In this document: piece after piece, positions 14,575 to 24,184 of the stretch
How the letters are laid out: each line of letters starts with the position of its first letter
Position numbering within the stretch: the first letter of the stretch is position 1
Assembly (NCBI GenBank): GCA_022768465.1
Contig: JALELZ010000007.1
Coordinates: forward strand, 1 to 64,000
DNA: 64,000 bases
Direction of reading: 5' to 3'
Source: Lachnospiraceae bacterium
Lineage (GTDB): Bacteria > Bacillota > Clostridia > Lachnospirales > Lachnospiraceae
Program-made: the position numbers and the translations under genes
Notes under the pieces: generated by a model
Told to the model about the DNA's origin: nothing
What the model saw: the letters and a program-made list of their open reading frames with translations, nothing else
Databases searched by the model: none

Positions 14575-15690
14575 TTATTCAACACTTTCACCATTGCTCA
14601 CCTCATTGCTGTCAAGCTCATAGTGAATAACAGTACTCCAGTCTCTGCGCAGTACTGCATCAGCTGTCAACGCTGTATCATCATAGAGTATAGACCACTG
14701 AGTATTACTTGTCACGTCACCCTCCTTTGGCTCCTGCGAGGCTGCTTTAAGCGCAGTCCACGCCTCCCCACGGTCTATCGTCTCATTGTCTCCGAATATT
14801 TCCTCCATCGCATCATAACGTTCCCTGCCATGTCCGTATGGATCATTATGCTGATTCGGCAAAACAAGATCCTTATACATAATGAAGAAGTTTGTTACAG
14901 CTCTCGATGGTGTCACTATCATATCTCTAAGTCCGCTGTTACAGTCATATTCCACAACTCTGCTGTCATCATTTGCATCGGTTATGAAGAAATGATAATC
15001 TCTGCCGTTTGCCGCAAACATATCATAGCTCTCAAGCAGATCCACTGCCTCCTGTGTGCTTGCCGCACGATCAAGCACAAGTCTTATCGCCAACGAGGTG
15101 GCAATAACCGGTTTACCTGTATTCTGAACAGTCGGTTCACTGTCCAGTGTCAGAACCGCCATTGACACACCCTTTTCATTCATTCCGTCCAGACATATAA
15201 ATGGAGCTGTGAGACAAGCCATCTTCTTTGCCATACTTTCATCCGGAATGTCTGCGCCTATATTATCGAGTGCTGCAAATGCTACTGATTTATACCCGTC
15301 TTTCGGCGTACAATATATCATCAACGCGGAGGTATCATATTTGAAATCATAGTTTCGTCCCATTAAAGTGTTTCCATCGGGAGAAGTTACGCTGAATGCA
15401 CTGCAGCCAAAGCTTGGAACCTCTATATGCACTGGCAGAAGAGGCAGCGCCTCCGCTACTATCGCATCTATCATAGTCTGAGTATCGCTTATTCCGTGAT
15501 CTATAACATCATCTAAGCTATAGTCGTATTTGACATCCATTTTGTACACATTGTACTCATCATAATCGGTAAGTTTCTCTATACTTCCTATTGTTTTAAA
15601 CCTTGACGAATATATTGCCAAAAAAATTATAATAATCAGTGCTGCAACCGCTATCACAGCTAAAGCGATTCTCCTTACTATACTCTTCAT
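14575..15690 (-). CDS. Membrane-anchored linear amide C-N hydrolase (Ntn fold, choloylglycine hydrolase/C45-like)
   Basis: The N-terminal ~95 residues carry a signal anchor (residues 8-28, ALAVIAVAALIIIIFLAIY). The Ntn-hydrolase core then starts at FGCSAFSV (Cys96), with GRNYDF (111-116) and the later MNEKGVSMAVL. Ntn enzymes need the catalytic Cys at a free N-terminus, so the first 95 residues would have to be removed by self-cleavage before C96; in bile salt hydrolases only the initiator Met goes. The family cleaves amide bonds in bile salts, penicillin V, N-acyl amino acids or N-acyl homoserine lactones; I cannot choose among these. It appears to be a single-gene unit facing outward. Confidence 0.75.
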   Translation of the reverse strand: MKSIVRRIALAVIAVAALIIIIFLAIYSSRFKTIGSIEKLTDYDEYNVYKMDVKYDYSLDDVIDHGISDTQTMIDAIVAEALPLLPVHIEVPSFGCSAFSVTSPDGNTLMGRNYDFKYDTSALMIYCTPKDGYKSVAFAALDNIGADIPDESMAKKMACLTAPFICLDGMNEKGVSMAVLTLDSEPTVQNTGKPVIATSLAIRLVLDRAASTQEAVDLLESYDMFAANGRDYHFFITDANDDSRVVEYDCNSGLRDMIVTPSRAVTNFFIMYKDLVLPNQHNDPYGHGRERYDAMEEIFGDNETIDRGEAWTALKAASQEPKEGDVTSNTQWSILYDDTALTADAVLRRDWSTVIHYELDSNEVSNGESVE

Positions 15691-15800
15691 GCTCTCCCTC
15701 CATGTAATCTTATCGTGCCATACAGATCTTATTTATAAGCATAAGTTTTTATATGCTTTTATAATAGCATATTATAAATTTCTCCTCTATGACATTTTAT

Positions 15801-15855
15801 GTAAAATAACAGCCGTTGTGACACCTTACTTAACTGCAATATGTCATAACGGCTG
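15801..15855 (-). terminator. Terminator of the secA-prfB operon
   Basis: CAGCCGTT (15810-15817) pairs with AACGGCTG (15848-15855), extended inside by TGACA/TGTCA. On the minus strand it follows the prfB stop by ~25 bp and leads into TTATTTTAC. Confidence 0.7.
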
Positions 15856-15879
15856 AATTAATTAATTTATTGATTTGTA

Positions 15880-17022
15880 TCAGTCTGCGTCCGCAACTCT
15901 TCTGTCAGGCTTTCCGAGCTGTACCCACTTAAGATATGCGCTGATAAACTGATCGATATCTCCGTCAAGCACGGCCTGTGCATTTCCGGTTTCTTCACCT
16001 GTACGCGCATCCTTTACCATGGTATAAGGCTGGAGCACATAGTTTCTTATCTGGCTGCCCCAGGCAATATCCTTAACCTCACCTCTGATGTCAGAAAGCT
16101 TCTCCGCATGAGCCTGCTGCTGAAGCATAAAAAGCTTAGCCTTAAGCATTGCCATAGCCTTATCCTTATTCTGGAACTGTGAACGCTCCTCCTGGCAGGC
16201 GCAAACGATTCCTGTTGGAATATGTGTTATACGTACTGCGGATGAGGTCTTGTTGATATGCTGTCCGCCGGCACCGGATGAACGGTAGGTGTCGATCCTG
16301 AGATCTGACGGATCAATGTCGATCTCTATTGATTCATCGAGCTCAGGCATTACATCCACAGAACAAAATGAGGTCTGACGCTTACCCTGTGCATTGAAAG
16401 GAGAAATACGTACAAGTCTGTGAACTCCCATTTCAGACTTTAAGAGTCCATAGGCGTTTTCACCTTCAACTGTAAATGTTACGCCCTTTATACCTGCTTC
16501 ATCGCCCTCCTGGTAATCCATGAGCTTTACTGTCATTCCGTGGCGCTCGCACCAGCGGCTGTACATACGGTAAAGCATCTCGTTAAAGTCCATAGCCTCT
16601 GTTCCGCCTGCTCCGGCTGAAAGTGCAACTATAGCATTATTGTGGTCGTATTCTCCGGAAAGCAGAAGTGATGTACGCATATCCTCAACATCAGCCTTGA
16701 ACTTCTCAAGCTCTTCACCGGCCTCTGCCGCTATATCAGCATCATCTTCCTCAGCGCCCATCTCGATAAGCGTTTCTATATCCTCAAACTGCTTGATAAG
16801 AGACTCATATCTTGATACAGCACTCTTCATGCTGTTTGCTTCTTTTACTATCTTCGTAGACTTCTCAGGATCATCCCAGAAACCGGGCTCCTCCATCTGT
16901 CTTTCCATCTCGGCTATACGCTGCTTTTTATTATCAAGGTCGAGCGAGCCCTTTATTTCATCCAAAGCTGGCTTGTATGAACCTAACTCAGATTTATAAT
17001 TGTCAAATTCTATTAATGCCAT
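15880..17022 (-). CDS. prfB: Peptide chain release factor 2
   Basis: RF2 ends translation at UAA and UGA. The peptidyl-tRNA hydrolysis motif GGQ is at residues 252-254 (SSGAGGQHINKTSSAVR) and the stop-codon reading motif SPF at 207-209, which marks RF2 rather than RF1. The reading frame is continuous for 380 residues: the segment around codon 27 (IKGSLDLDNKK), where many bacteria have a UGA frameshift, contains no stop, so that autoregulation is absent. Start follows GGAGGCCGG. It sits 53 bp after secA, a common pairing in Firmicutes. Confidence 0.96.
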   Translation of the reverse strand: MALIEFDNYKSELGSYKPALDEIKGSLDLDNKKQRIAEMERQMEEPGFWDDPEKSTKIVKEANSMKSAVSRYESLIKQFEDIETLIEMGAEEDDADIAAEAGEELEKFKADVEDMRTSLLLSGEYDHNNAIVALSAGAGGTEAMDFNEMLYRMYSRWCERHGMTVKLMDYQEGDEAGIKGVTFTVEGENAYGLLKSEMGVHRLVRISPFNAQGKRQTSFCSVDVMPELDESIEIDIDPSDLRIDTYRSSGAGGQHINKTSSAVRITHIPTGIVCACQEERSQFQNKDKAMAMLKAKLFMLQQQAHAEKLSDIRGEVKDIAWGSQIRNYVLQPYTMVKDARTGEETGNAQAVLDGDIDQFISAYLKWVQLGKPDRRVADAD

Positions 17023-17075
17023 CCGGCCTCCGATCTGTACTGATAATTTATCTTTTTACACAGTTGATTTGAATA

Positions 17076-19685
17076 TTACATCTTCGGCAGAGTGATCTGA
17101 TCTCCCTCCTGAAGGTTGCGTCCGTGACACTGCTTGAACTTCTTTCCGCTTCCGCATGGGCATGGATCATTAGGGTAGATCTTTCTGATCTCTCGCTTAA
17201 CCGGTGCCTTAGGTGCAGAATCATCTCTGTTTGTTCCGGTTATCTTAGCTGCAGGCTCACGCTCTACCTTCTGCTCTACCTGAAGGTGATAGAGAACTCT
17301 TACTGTATCCTCTTTTATGCCGGCTATCATGCCCTCAAACATTTCGTAGCCCTCTGTCTTATATTCAACAAGAGGATCCTTCTGTCCGTAGGATACAAGA
17401 CCAATACCTTCTCTGAGCTGTGTCATATCATCGATGTGGTTCATCCACTTATTATCGATAACCTTTAAGAGCACAACTCTCTCTGCTTCTCTGAGCTGTT
17501 CAGGATCCGGGAACAAAGCTTCCTTTTCCTCATAAAGCTTGATTGCCTTTTCCTTAAGAAGCTGCTTTAAGGATTCCTTCGTAAGCTGTCCGAATTCCTC
17601 CTTGCTCATCTTCACTGCAGTGAGAGGAATTATAGGAAGAAGCATGTTGTTAAGCTCCTGTACATTCCACTCCTCCGGCTTCTGTTCCTCAGAGATAGTC
17701 ATATCAACAGCATTATCCACGATATCCTGTGCATAACCTATGATAACATCACGCATGCTGATTCCGTCGAGCACCTTTTTACGCTCAGCATACACAACAT
17801 CTCTCTGCTCATTATTAACTTCATCATACTTAAGAAGCTGCTCACGCACTCCGAAGTTATTAAGCTCTATCTTCTTCTGAGCATTTTCGATAGCCTTTGA
17901 AAGCATCTTATGATGTATCTCTTCACCCTCTGCAACACCTAAGGTATTAAACATTGACATAAGGTTATCTGCTCCGAAAAGTCTTAAGAGCTTATCCTCA
18001 AGTGAAAGATAGAATCTTGATTCACCCGGGTCACCCTGACGTCCGGCACGTCCTCTGAGCTGGTTATCGATACGTCTTGACTCATGTCTTTCTGTACCGA
18101 TTATCTTGAGTCCTCCGAGCTTTAATGCCTCCTCGTCAAGCTTGATGTCAGTTCCTCGTCCGGCCATGTTGGTGGCAATAGTAACGGCTCCGTGCTGACC
18201 TGCCTGAGCAACGATCTCAGCCTCCTTCTCATGAAATTTGGCATTAAGAACATTGTGAGGAATGCCTCTGCGCTTAAGCATTCCTGAAAGAAGCTCTGAG
18301 GTCTCAATAGTAACAGTACCTACAAGTACAGGCTGTCCCTTTCTGTATGCCTCCTCAACAGAATCGCATACAGCGCGGAACTTTTCCTTTTCTGTCTTAT
18401 ATACTGCATCGTCGTAGTCTATTCTTGCGATAGGCTTATTGGTAGGAATAACGATAACGTCCATTCCGTAAATGTTTCTGAACTCTTTTTCCTCGGTCTG
18501 AGCAGTACCTGTCATACCCGACTTCTTGTTGAACTTGTTGAAGAAGTTCTGGAAGGTAATAGTAGCAAGCGTTCTGCTCTCCTTCTTGACGTCAACATGC
18601 TCCTTGGCCTCGATAGCCTGATGAAGTCCGTCCGAATAACGGCGTCCCGGCATAATACGTCCGGTAAACTCATCTACGATAAGTACCTCTCCATCCTTTA
18701 CAACATAATCCTTGTCCTTATGCATAGCATTGTGCGCACGAAGAGCAAGTATGATACAATGCTGTATCTCAAGATTTTCAGGATCTGCGAGGTTGTCTAT
18801 ATGGAAGAAGTTCTCGACCTTCTTTACGCCTTCTTCAGTAAGAGAAACATTTTTCTCCTTCTCATCATAAATGTAATCTCCGGTCTCCTCTATCTCTTCT
18901 CCGAGAATAGCATTTATCTTTGAAAACTCAGCTGAAGCCTCACCTCTTTCAAGCTGTCCGGCAAGAACATCGCAGGCCTCATAAAGCTTTGTACTCTTTC
19001 CGGACTGTCCCGAAATGATAAGCGGTGTACGCGCCTCGTCGATAAGAACTGAGTCAACCTCATCGATAATAGCGTAATCAAGATTTCTGAGAACCAGCTG
19101 CTCCTTGTAGATAGCCATATTGTCTCTAAGATAATCAAAGCCGAGCTCATTGTTTGTGACATAGGTAATGTCACAAGCGTAGGCCTGCTTTCTTTCAGCG
19201 CTGGTCATAGTATTAAGCACGACGCCCACGCTGAGTCCGAGGAATTCATGTACTCTTCCCATCCACTCAGCATCTCGTTTTGCAAGGTAGTCGTTAACTG
19301 TTACGATATGAACGCCTTTTCCTGCAAGTGCATTAAGGTAAGCCGGGCAGGTAGAAACAAGAGTTTTACCTTCACCTGTTCTCATTTCGGCGATTCTTCC
19401 CTGATGAAGCACCACGCCTCCCACGAGCTGAACACGGAAATGCTTCATGCCGAGTACACGCTTTGAAGCCTCTCTTACTGTTGCAAATGCCTCAGGAAGA
19501 ATGTCATCCAGAGTCTCTCCGTTTGCAAGTCTCTCCTTAAATACGACTGTCTGATTCTTGAGTTCATCGTCTGTCATTGCTGTCATGACAGGATCAAGTG
19601 CCTCAATTTTATCCACTATCGGATTTATTCTCTTCAGCTCGCGCTCACTGTGTGTGCCGAATAATTTTTCTGCAATATTTGCCAT
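17076..19685 (-). CDS. secA: Preprotein translocase ATPase SecA
   Basis: SecA drives export of unfolded proteins through SecYEG. The 869-residue protein shows the first-motor Walker A (MRTGEGKTL), [15 protein letters not shown], the second-motor segments ([29 protein letters not shown]), the scaffold helix and a C-terminal zinc motif [13 protein letters not shown]. Start ATG at 19685 follows TAGGAG. It is the third gene of a unit with two dehydrogenase genes, instead of following hpf as in many relatives; hpf is nearby but on the other strand. Confidence 0.97.
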   Translation of the reverse strand: MANIAEKLFGTHSERELKRINPIVDKIEALDPVMTAMTDDELKNQTVVFKERLANGETLDDILPEAFATVREASKRVLGMKHFRVQLVGGVVLHQGRIAEMRTGEGKTLVSTCPAYLNALAGKGVHIVTVNDYLAKRDAEWMGRVHEFLGLSVGVVLNTMTSAERKQAYACDITYVTNNELGFDYLRDNMAIYKEQLVLRNLDYAIIDEVDSVLIDEARTPLIISGQSGKSTKLYEACDVLAGQLERGEASAEFSKINAILGEEIEETGDYIYDEKEKNVSLTEEGVKKVENFFHIDNLADPENLEIQHCIILALRAHNAMHKDKDYVVKDGEVLIVDEFTGRIMPGRRYSDGLHQAIEAKEHVDVKKESRTLATITFQNFFNKFNKKSGMTGTAQTEEKEFRNIYGMDVIVIPTNKPIARIDYDDAVYKTEKEKFRAVCDSVEEAYRKGQPVLVGTVTIETSELLSGMLKRRGIPHNVLNAKFHEKEAEIVAQAGQHGAVTIATNMAGRGTDIKLDEEALKLGGLKIIGTERHESRRIDNQLRGRAGRQGDPGESRFYLSLEDKLLRLFGADNLMSMFNTLGVAEGEEIHHKMLSKAIENAQKKIELNNFGVREQLLKYDEVNNEQRDVVYAERKKVLDGISMRDVIIGYAQDIVDNAVDMTISEEQKPEEWNVQELNNMLLPIIPLTAVKMSKEEFGQLTKESLKQLLKEKAIKLYEEKEALFPDPEQLREAERVVLLKVIDNKWMNHIDDMTQLREGIGLVSYGQKDPLVEYKTEGYEMFEGMIAGIKEDTVRVLYHLQVEQKVEREPAAKITGTNRDDSAPKAPVKREIRKIYPNDPCPCGSGKKFKQCHGRNLQEGDQITLPKM

Positions 19686-19702
19686 CTAAACTCCTAATTT
19701 GC

Positions 19703-20683
19703 TTATTTTTTCAAAAGCTCCAGCGCCACACTGTAAATGCGGTCTGCCGAAGGGAATATGTTTGACTCTAATTTAGGTGCGCTAGGTATAGGACAGAATG
19801 CCGCTCCGAGTCTCTTTACCGGTGCCTTCAGCTTATAAAAGGCTCCACTTTCCATTATTACCGATGATATTTCTCCACCGAAGCCTCCGAACTGAACTGC
19901 TTCGTGAACAGCTATGGCTCGTCCGGTCTTTGAAACTGATTCAATGATCGTATCAGTATCAAGCGGTGAAAGTGTCCTTAGATCTATCACTTCTGCAAAA
20001 TAGCCGACTGCTTCAAGTTTCTTTGCTGCTTCAAGACACATTCCTGTCATACGTCCGTAGGTGATAAGGCTTATATCCTTACCTTCACGCTTTATATCCG
20101 CTTTTCCGAACGGTATGGTATATTCCTCATCCGGAACCTCCCCCACTGTATCGTAAAGCAGCTTCTCCTCTAAGAATATTACAGGATCGTTATCTCTTAC
20201 AGCAGTCTTCATAAGTCCCTTTGCATCATAAGGCGTTGAAGGAACGACTACCTTAAGTCCCGGAACATGGCAATACATATTCTCCAGAGACTGTGAATGC
20301 TGAGCTGCCGCTCCGGTTCCTGCGCCTGCCGCAGCTCTTATGACCATGGGTACATTTAAAGCTCCGTTATATACAAAATGTATCTTCGCTGCCTCGTTCA
20401 TTATCTGATCCCAGCAAACCCCCATAAAGTCAGAAAACATATATTCGACTATAGGTCTCATGCCGGTAACCGCAGCACCGATAGCAGCACCTGTAAATGC
20501 TGTTTCCGATATAGGAGTCTCAAGTATCCTGTCACTTCCGAACTCCTCTATCATTCCTTCAGTTACTCTGAAGCCACCGCCGTATACGCCAATGTCCTCT
20601 CCGATCATGATAACACTGTCATCACGCCGCATTTCCTCAGACATAGCCTCACGAATGGCCTCTCTATATGAAATTTCCTTCAT
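19703..20683 (-). CDS. 2-oxoacid (pyruvate/acetoin) dehydrogenase E1 beta subunit
   Basis: A 326-residue transketolase-like E1 beta chain: REAMSEEMRRD, VIMIGEDIGVYGGGFRVT, the ETPISE and EKLLYDTVGEVP segments, and the C-terminal fold that binds E2 (VHEAVQFGGFGGEI). With the alpha chain encoded 20 bp upstream it decarboxylates a 2-oxoacid or cleaves acetoin with thiamine diphosphate. The sequence resembles the AcoB/PdhB group; the true substrate cannot be told. No E2 or E3 gene is in the window. Confidence 0.88.
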   Translation of the reverse strand: MKEISYREAIREAMSEEMRRDDSVIMIGEDIGVYGGGFRVTEGMIEEFGSDRILETPISETAFTGAAIGAAVTGMRPIVEYMFSDFMGVCWDQIMNEAAKIHFVYNGALNVPMVIRAAAGAGTGAAAQHSQSLENMYCHVPGLKVVVPSTPYDAKGLMKTAVRDNDPVIFLEEKLLYDTVGEVPDEEYTIPFGKADIKREGKDISLITYGRMTGMCLEAAKKLEAVGYFAEVIDLRTLSPLDTDTIIESVSKTGRAIAVHEAVQFGGFGGEISSVIMESGAFYKLKAPVKRLGAAFCPIPSAPKLESNIFPSADRIYSVALELLKK

Positions 20684-20703
20684 AATATACCTTAATGCCC
20701 CCG

Positions 20704-21696
20704 TCAGTCAGCATAAACCAGCTTTTCAAGCTCAGCTTTTGTCATGTCAGCCTCCGGCTGTGAAACAGCAAATTTTTCAGCTTCTTCCACCGCCTTCTCG
20801 GCATTTAAAGTTACAGCGTCTATCTCTTCCTTATTCATGATGCCCTCATCAAGGAGATATTTGCTGTATCTGTCTATAGGATTTCGTTCTGTCCAGTGTC
20901 TTATTTCATCCTCACTCCTATAGCTGTTTGTGTCTGACTTTGAATGTCCCGATACTCTGTAGGTATGCTCTACAACAAGGCACGGGCCTCCGCCGTTTAT
21001 GACATATTCTCTTGCCTTCGCAACTGTATAGAGTACCTTGAGCACATCATTGCCGTCAACCTCAAATGGCTTGAGTCCGAAAGGCATTGCTCTTTTTACA
21101 AAATCAGGATCTGCCGAAGCCTTCTTTGGAGGAGTCGAGACAGCAAACTGATTCTCTATAAGTACGAAAATAACAGGCAGCTTCCAGGCTCCTGCTAAAT
21201 TCATTGACTCTAATACTGCACCCTGATTGGCTGCGCCGTCTCCGAAGAAACAGACCGAAACTCTGTCAGGTATCTTTTTAAGCTTAATTGTAAGTGCCGC
21301 TCCGAGTGATATAGGAACCGAAGCTCCGACAACTCCGTTAGATCCGACCACGCCTATCTCAGGCTGGGTAATATGCATTGAACCGCCTATGCCCTTGTTG
21401 GTTCCTCCAGATCTTCCGAGTATCTCGGCCATCATCAAATTGATATCTGTTCCCTTACCTATGCACTCTCCGTGCCCTCTGTGTGTTGTGAAAATATAAT
21501 CTTCCGTCTTTAATGCAGCCGTGCTTCCTACAACAGATGCTTCCTCTCCTACACAAAGATGAAGAGTACCATGCACCATACCTTCATTATATAAGTGCAT
21601 CAGCCTCTCCTCAAATCTGTTGATCTTTATCATCCTATACAGAAGCTCACCGTAAAGATCCTGAGATATTTCACGTTTATTGACATCGTAAGACAT
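20704..21696 (-). CDS. 2-oxoacid (pyruvate/acetoin) dehydrogenase E1 alpha subunit
   Basis: A 330-residue E1 alpha chain. The thiamine diphosphate motif GDGAANQGAVLESMNLA is at ~160-176 and continues with IENQFAVSTPP; the loop HTYRVSGHSKSD is also typical. The start follows GGAGAATA. First gene of the unit with E1 beta, secA and prfB; gaps of 20, 17 and ~50 bp suggest one transcript. AcoA and PdhA are not separable by sequence reading alone. Confidence 0.88.
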   Translation of the reverse strand: MSYDVNKREISQDLYGELLYRMIKINRFEERLMHLYNEGMVHGTLHLCVGEEASVVGSTAALKTEDYIFTTHRGHGECIGKGTDINLMMAEILGRSGGTNKGIGGSMHITQPEIGVVGSNGVVGASVPISLGAALTIKLKKIPDRVSVCFFGDGAANQGAVLESMNLAGAWKLPVIFVLIENQFAVSTPPKKASADPDFVKRAMPFGLKPFEVDGNDVLKVLYTVAKAREYVINGGGPCLVVEHTYRVSGHSKSDTNSYRSEDEIRHWTERNPIDRYSKYLLDEGIMNKEEIDAVTLNAEKAVEEAEKFAVSQPEADMTKAELEKLVYAD

Positions 21697-21784
21697 TATT
21701 CTCCAAACGCCCGGGTGCTATCATCTATGCTGCCCGCCGGCCGCAGCCGGTCTATATCATTTTAAAACCGAATTTTGCTTATAA

Positions 21785-21813
21785 AACCTACCACCAAATA
21801 TGCCCTGTGTCAA
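21785..21813 (-). promoter_or_regulatory. Possible promoter of the E1-secA-prfB operon
   Basis: A perfect -35 TTGACA (21808-21813) lies 17 bp from TAGGTT (21785-21790), a poor -10 match preceded by TG-rich sequence. A GGCAG/CTGCC hairpin lies just upstream of the -35. The leader would be ~85 nt. Confidence 0.4.
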
Positions 21814-21995
21814 GGTTGGCAGGCTCTGCCGGGCTTTTCTTAATTATATTGTAAATGTTTGTTCCGGTTTCGGGTAAAATTCAATAGAAAACCGGATATC
21901 TCATTATTATGTTATAATATTAATAAATGACACCTTTTGCTGTAAATACACACAGCAGCGGTTTCATAATTAAAAACAATCAAGGTTATTATATT

Positions 21996-22727
21996 ATGGA
22001 TAAATTAACAGTATCATTTTCGGCCTGTGCCGGTATGTCGCTTTCAATGCCTGACGGCATTCTTTGGATAGATGCATTGCACGATAAGAAAACAACAGTT
22101 TACTCAACATTAAGTACTGAACTCATTGACTACATGTTTAATGACAGCGGCTTTGTCGGAGAAGATAAGCACGGACCGGATATAATCGCCTTTACACATT
22201 GCCACACCGATCACTTCTCAAGCAGGCTTTGCCGAATAGCAAAATCCAATTGGCCGGATACAAGACTGATGCTTCCGCACAGTTACTTTCCGGAACAGCT
22301 CCTGATAGACGGCGACCGTACCGATACTATGCTCGGCAAGACCAGAATAAGCTTCATCCGTTCCAGACACAGCGGCAAAGAACGCCTGCATAAAAGTTAT
22401 TTCATGCATATATCTGACGGTGAAACCTCTATACTTATTTCAGGTGATACATCCTTGTCCGATCCTGTGTTCAAAGAATTTGCAGCCGAAAATCATATAG
22501 ATATAGCATTTATGAATTACACATGGCTGCTGTTTGCAAAAGGCCGCAGTGTCATTGAAGATATAATACAGCCTAAGTATCTGATCATATCCCATCTTCC
22601 GTTCGAAGAAGACGATAAGGCAAAGCTGAGAGGAACCGCATTCAAAGGCGCATCAATGCTTAAGGGCATTGATGATATTCGTCTCCTGACTGAGCCTAAG
22701 CAAAAGGAGATCCTGATACTTAAATAA
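21996..22727 (+). CDS. Metallo-beta-lactamase-fold hydrolase, function unknown
   Basis: A 243-residue protein of the UlaG-like MBL group. The zinc motif HCHTDH (~68-73) is complete, with further ligands in SGDTSL and a final histidine in ISHLP. The start at 21996 follows CAAGG at a long distance; an earlier ATG at 21927 lies only a few bases after a TATAAT (21913-21918) and would make a 23-residue extension without family similarity. It is read away from the dehydrogenase operon. Substrate unknown; a cytosolic phosphoesterase or nuclease-like role is possible. Confidence 0.75.
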   Translation: MDKLTVSFSACAGMSLSMPDGILWIDALHDKKTTVYSTLSTELIDYMFNDSGFVGEDKHGPDIIAFTHCHTDHFSSRLCRIAKSNWPDTRLMLPHSYFPEQLLIDGDRTDTMLGKTRISFIRSRHSGKERLHKSYFMHISDGETSILISGDTSLSDPVFKEFAAENHIDIAFMNYTWLLFAKGRSVIEDIIQPKYLIISHLPFEEDDKAKLRGTAFKGASMLKGIDDIRLLTEPKQKEILILK

Positions 22728-22806
22728 TACTGTATATTATTAATGAAGCTTTTGATAGGCATCTGCAAAGAATTGCTGCTTATCAAAGTATCACAGGCTC
22801 ATAGGA

Positions 22807-23295
22807 TCAGTATCCGAATACTGCGGACAAAGATTCGTCATCAGCAACCCAGTCATTTACCAAAACAATACGATACTCATTGTCATTATCTCTGATAATG
22901 ACATTTTCTATGCCTGCATTTATGACCATGCGCTTACACATGGAACAGCAGGAGGCATTTTTGACATACTCTCCGGTATCAGCTTCTCTTCCTGAAAGGT
23001 AGAGTGTTGCTCCGAGCATCTTATCCCTTGAGGCACTTATTATAGCATTTGCTTCTGCATGCACGCTTCTGCAAAGCTCATAACGTTCTCCTCTCGGAAT
23101 ATTCATTTTCTGTCTTATGCAGTAGCCAAGATCAGTGCAGTTTTTTCTGCCTCTCGGAGCTCCTACATAGCCGGTTGAAATAACCTCATCATTTTTAACT
23201 ATTACTGCTCCGAAGCGGCGTCTTAAGCATGTGCCTCTCTGAGAAACAACATCCGCAAGATCCAGATAATAGTTTGTTTTATCACGTCTCTCCAT
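22807..23295 (-). CDS. dCMP deaminase / ComEB-type cytidine deaminase
   Basis: The 162-residue protein has the zinc deaminase motifs HAEANAI (H and catalytic E) and, 40 residues later, CCSMC in place of the usual PCxxC; the two cysteines remain. N-terminal SxRGTCLRRRFGAVIVKNDEVISTGY fits dCMP deaminases, which make dUMP for thymidylate synthesis. The start follows TTGAGGATATT. It stands alone, divergent from hpf. Confidence 0.85.
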   Translation of the reverse strand: MERRDKTNYYLDLADVVSQRGTCLRRRFGAVIVKNDEVISTGYVGAPRGRKNCTDLGYCIRQKMNIPRGERYELCRSVHAEANAIISASRDKMLGATLYLSGREADTGEYVKNASCCSMCKRMVINAGIENVIIRDNDNEYRIVLVNDWVADDESLSAVFGY

Positions 23296-23537
23296 AATAT
23301 CCTCAACCTAAAAAAATAAGGACAAACATTGGTTTGCATAGATATTTTTATTATACTACCTAAGACTGTTTGAACGCAAGTTTATGTTATTTTTGTGAAT
23401 TCTGTATATTTTTCAGGTGAACAAAGGCTGAATATTATAGTTTTTTGTCGATTTATCCATCGCGATATGATATAATACAGACATCAAAGGAAGCAAGTCT
23501 ATCCTTTTGATAAACAACCGTGAAAGGAAGTGTTTAT

Positions 23538-24074
23538 ATGAAGTTTAACATTATCGGAAGGAATATCAATGTCAGTGAAAAGACAAAGGCTCATATCGAG
23601 AAGAAATTCGGAAAGCTTTCAAAGTTCTTTGCAGATGACGCAACTGCCAATGTTACTTTATCAAACCGCAAGGATGATTATACTATAGAGGTAACGATAC
23701 CGATCAAGAATTCAATTATCCGTGCCGAGGAAACTTCCGGAGATCTTTATGTATCTATAGATCTTGTAGAAGAAATTATCGAACGCCAGATTAAACGTCA
23801 CCGCACGAAATTAATTGATAAGACTCAGAATGCCGATGCATTTTCTGTATTATTTGAAGAAGATAACGACCGCTCACTTGAAGAGGAAGACGAGCTTCGT
23901 ATTGAAAAGGTTAAGAAGTTTGATTTTAAGCCAATGTCCCCTGAAGAGGCATGCCTGCAGATGGATCTTATAGGACATAACTTCTTCGTATTTAAGGATG
24001 ACCGCACAAATGAGACATGCGTAGTCTATAAGAGAAAGAATAAGGGCTACGGTCTCATCATTCCTGAGGATTGA
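23538..24074 (+). CDS. hpf: Ribosome hibernation promoting factor, long form
   Basis: Two domains: the N-terminal ribosome-binding S30AE domain (residues 1-~100, MKFNIIGRNINVSEKTKAHIEKKF) and the C-terminal dimerisation domain (~115-178, KVKKFDFKPMSPEEACLQMDLIGHNFFVFKD). Long HPF joins two 70S ribosomes into an inactive 100S pair in slow growth. The ATG at 23538 follows AAAGGAAGTG; an upstream in-frame GTG lies before that site and is not used. A -10 TATAAT with extended TG is at 23471-23476. Confidence 0.95.
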   Translation: MKFNIIGRNINVSEKTKAHIEKKFGKLSKFFADDATANVTLSNRKDDYTIEVTIPIKNSIIRAEETSGDLYVSIDLVEEIIERQIKRHRTKLIDKTQNADAFSVLFEEDNDRSLEEEDELRIEKVKKFDFKPMSPEEACLQMDLIGHNFFVFKDDRTNETCVVYKRKNKGYGLIIPED

Positions 24075-24132
24075 TCGGGATACAGCTTAGATAACGACCG
24101 ACACGTTTTAATAACTCCATGAAATCTTTAAA

Positions 24133-24170
24133 GTATATGAGGGACTGCCGTTTGGCAGTCCCTCATATAC
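24133..24170. terminator. Bidirectional terminator between hpf and the DUF4143 gene
   Basis: A perfect 17-bp stem (24133-24149 with 24154-24170) and a 4-nt GTTT loop lies between convergent genes. The flanks are only moderately T-rich, but the stem is the most stable in the window. Confidence 0.85.
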
Positions 24171-24184
24171 TTATTATCAGCGTC

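Noticed and set aside
16900-16960. Programmed frameshift of prfB
   Set aside because: The codons around the usual site read straight through without a UGA, so no frameshift is needed.
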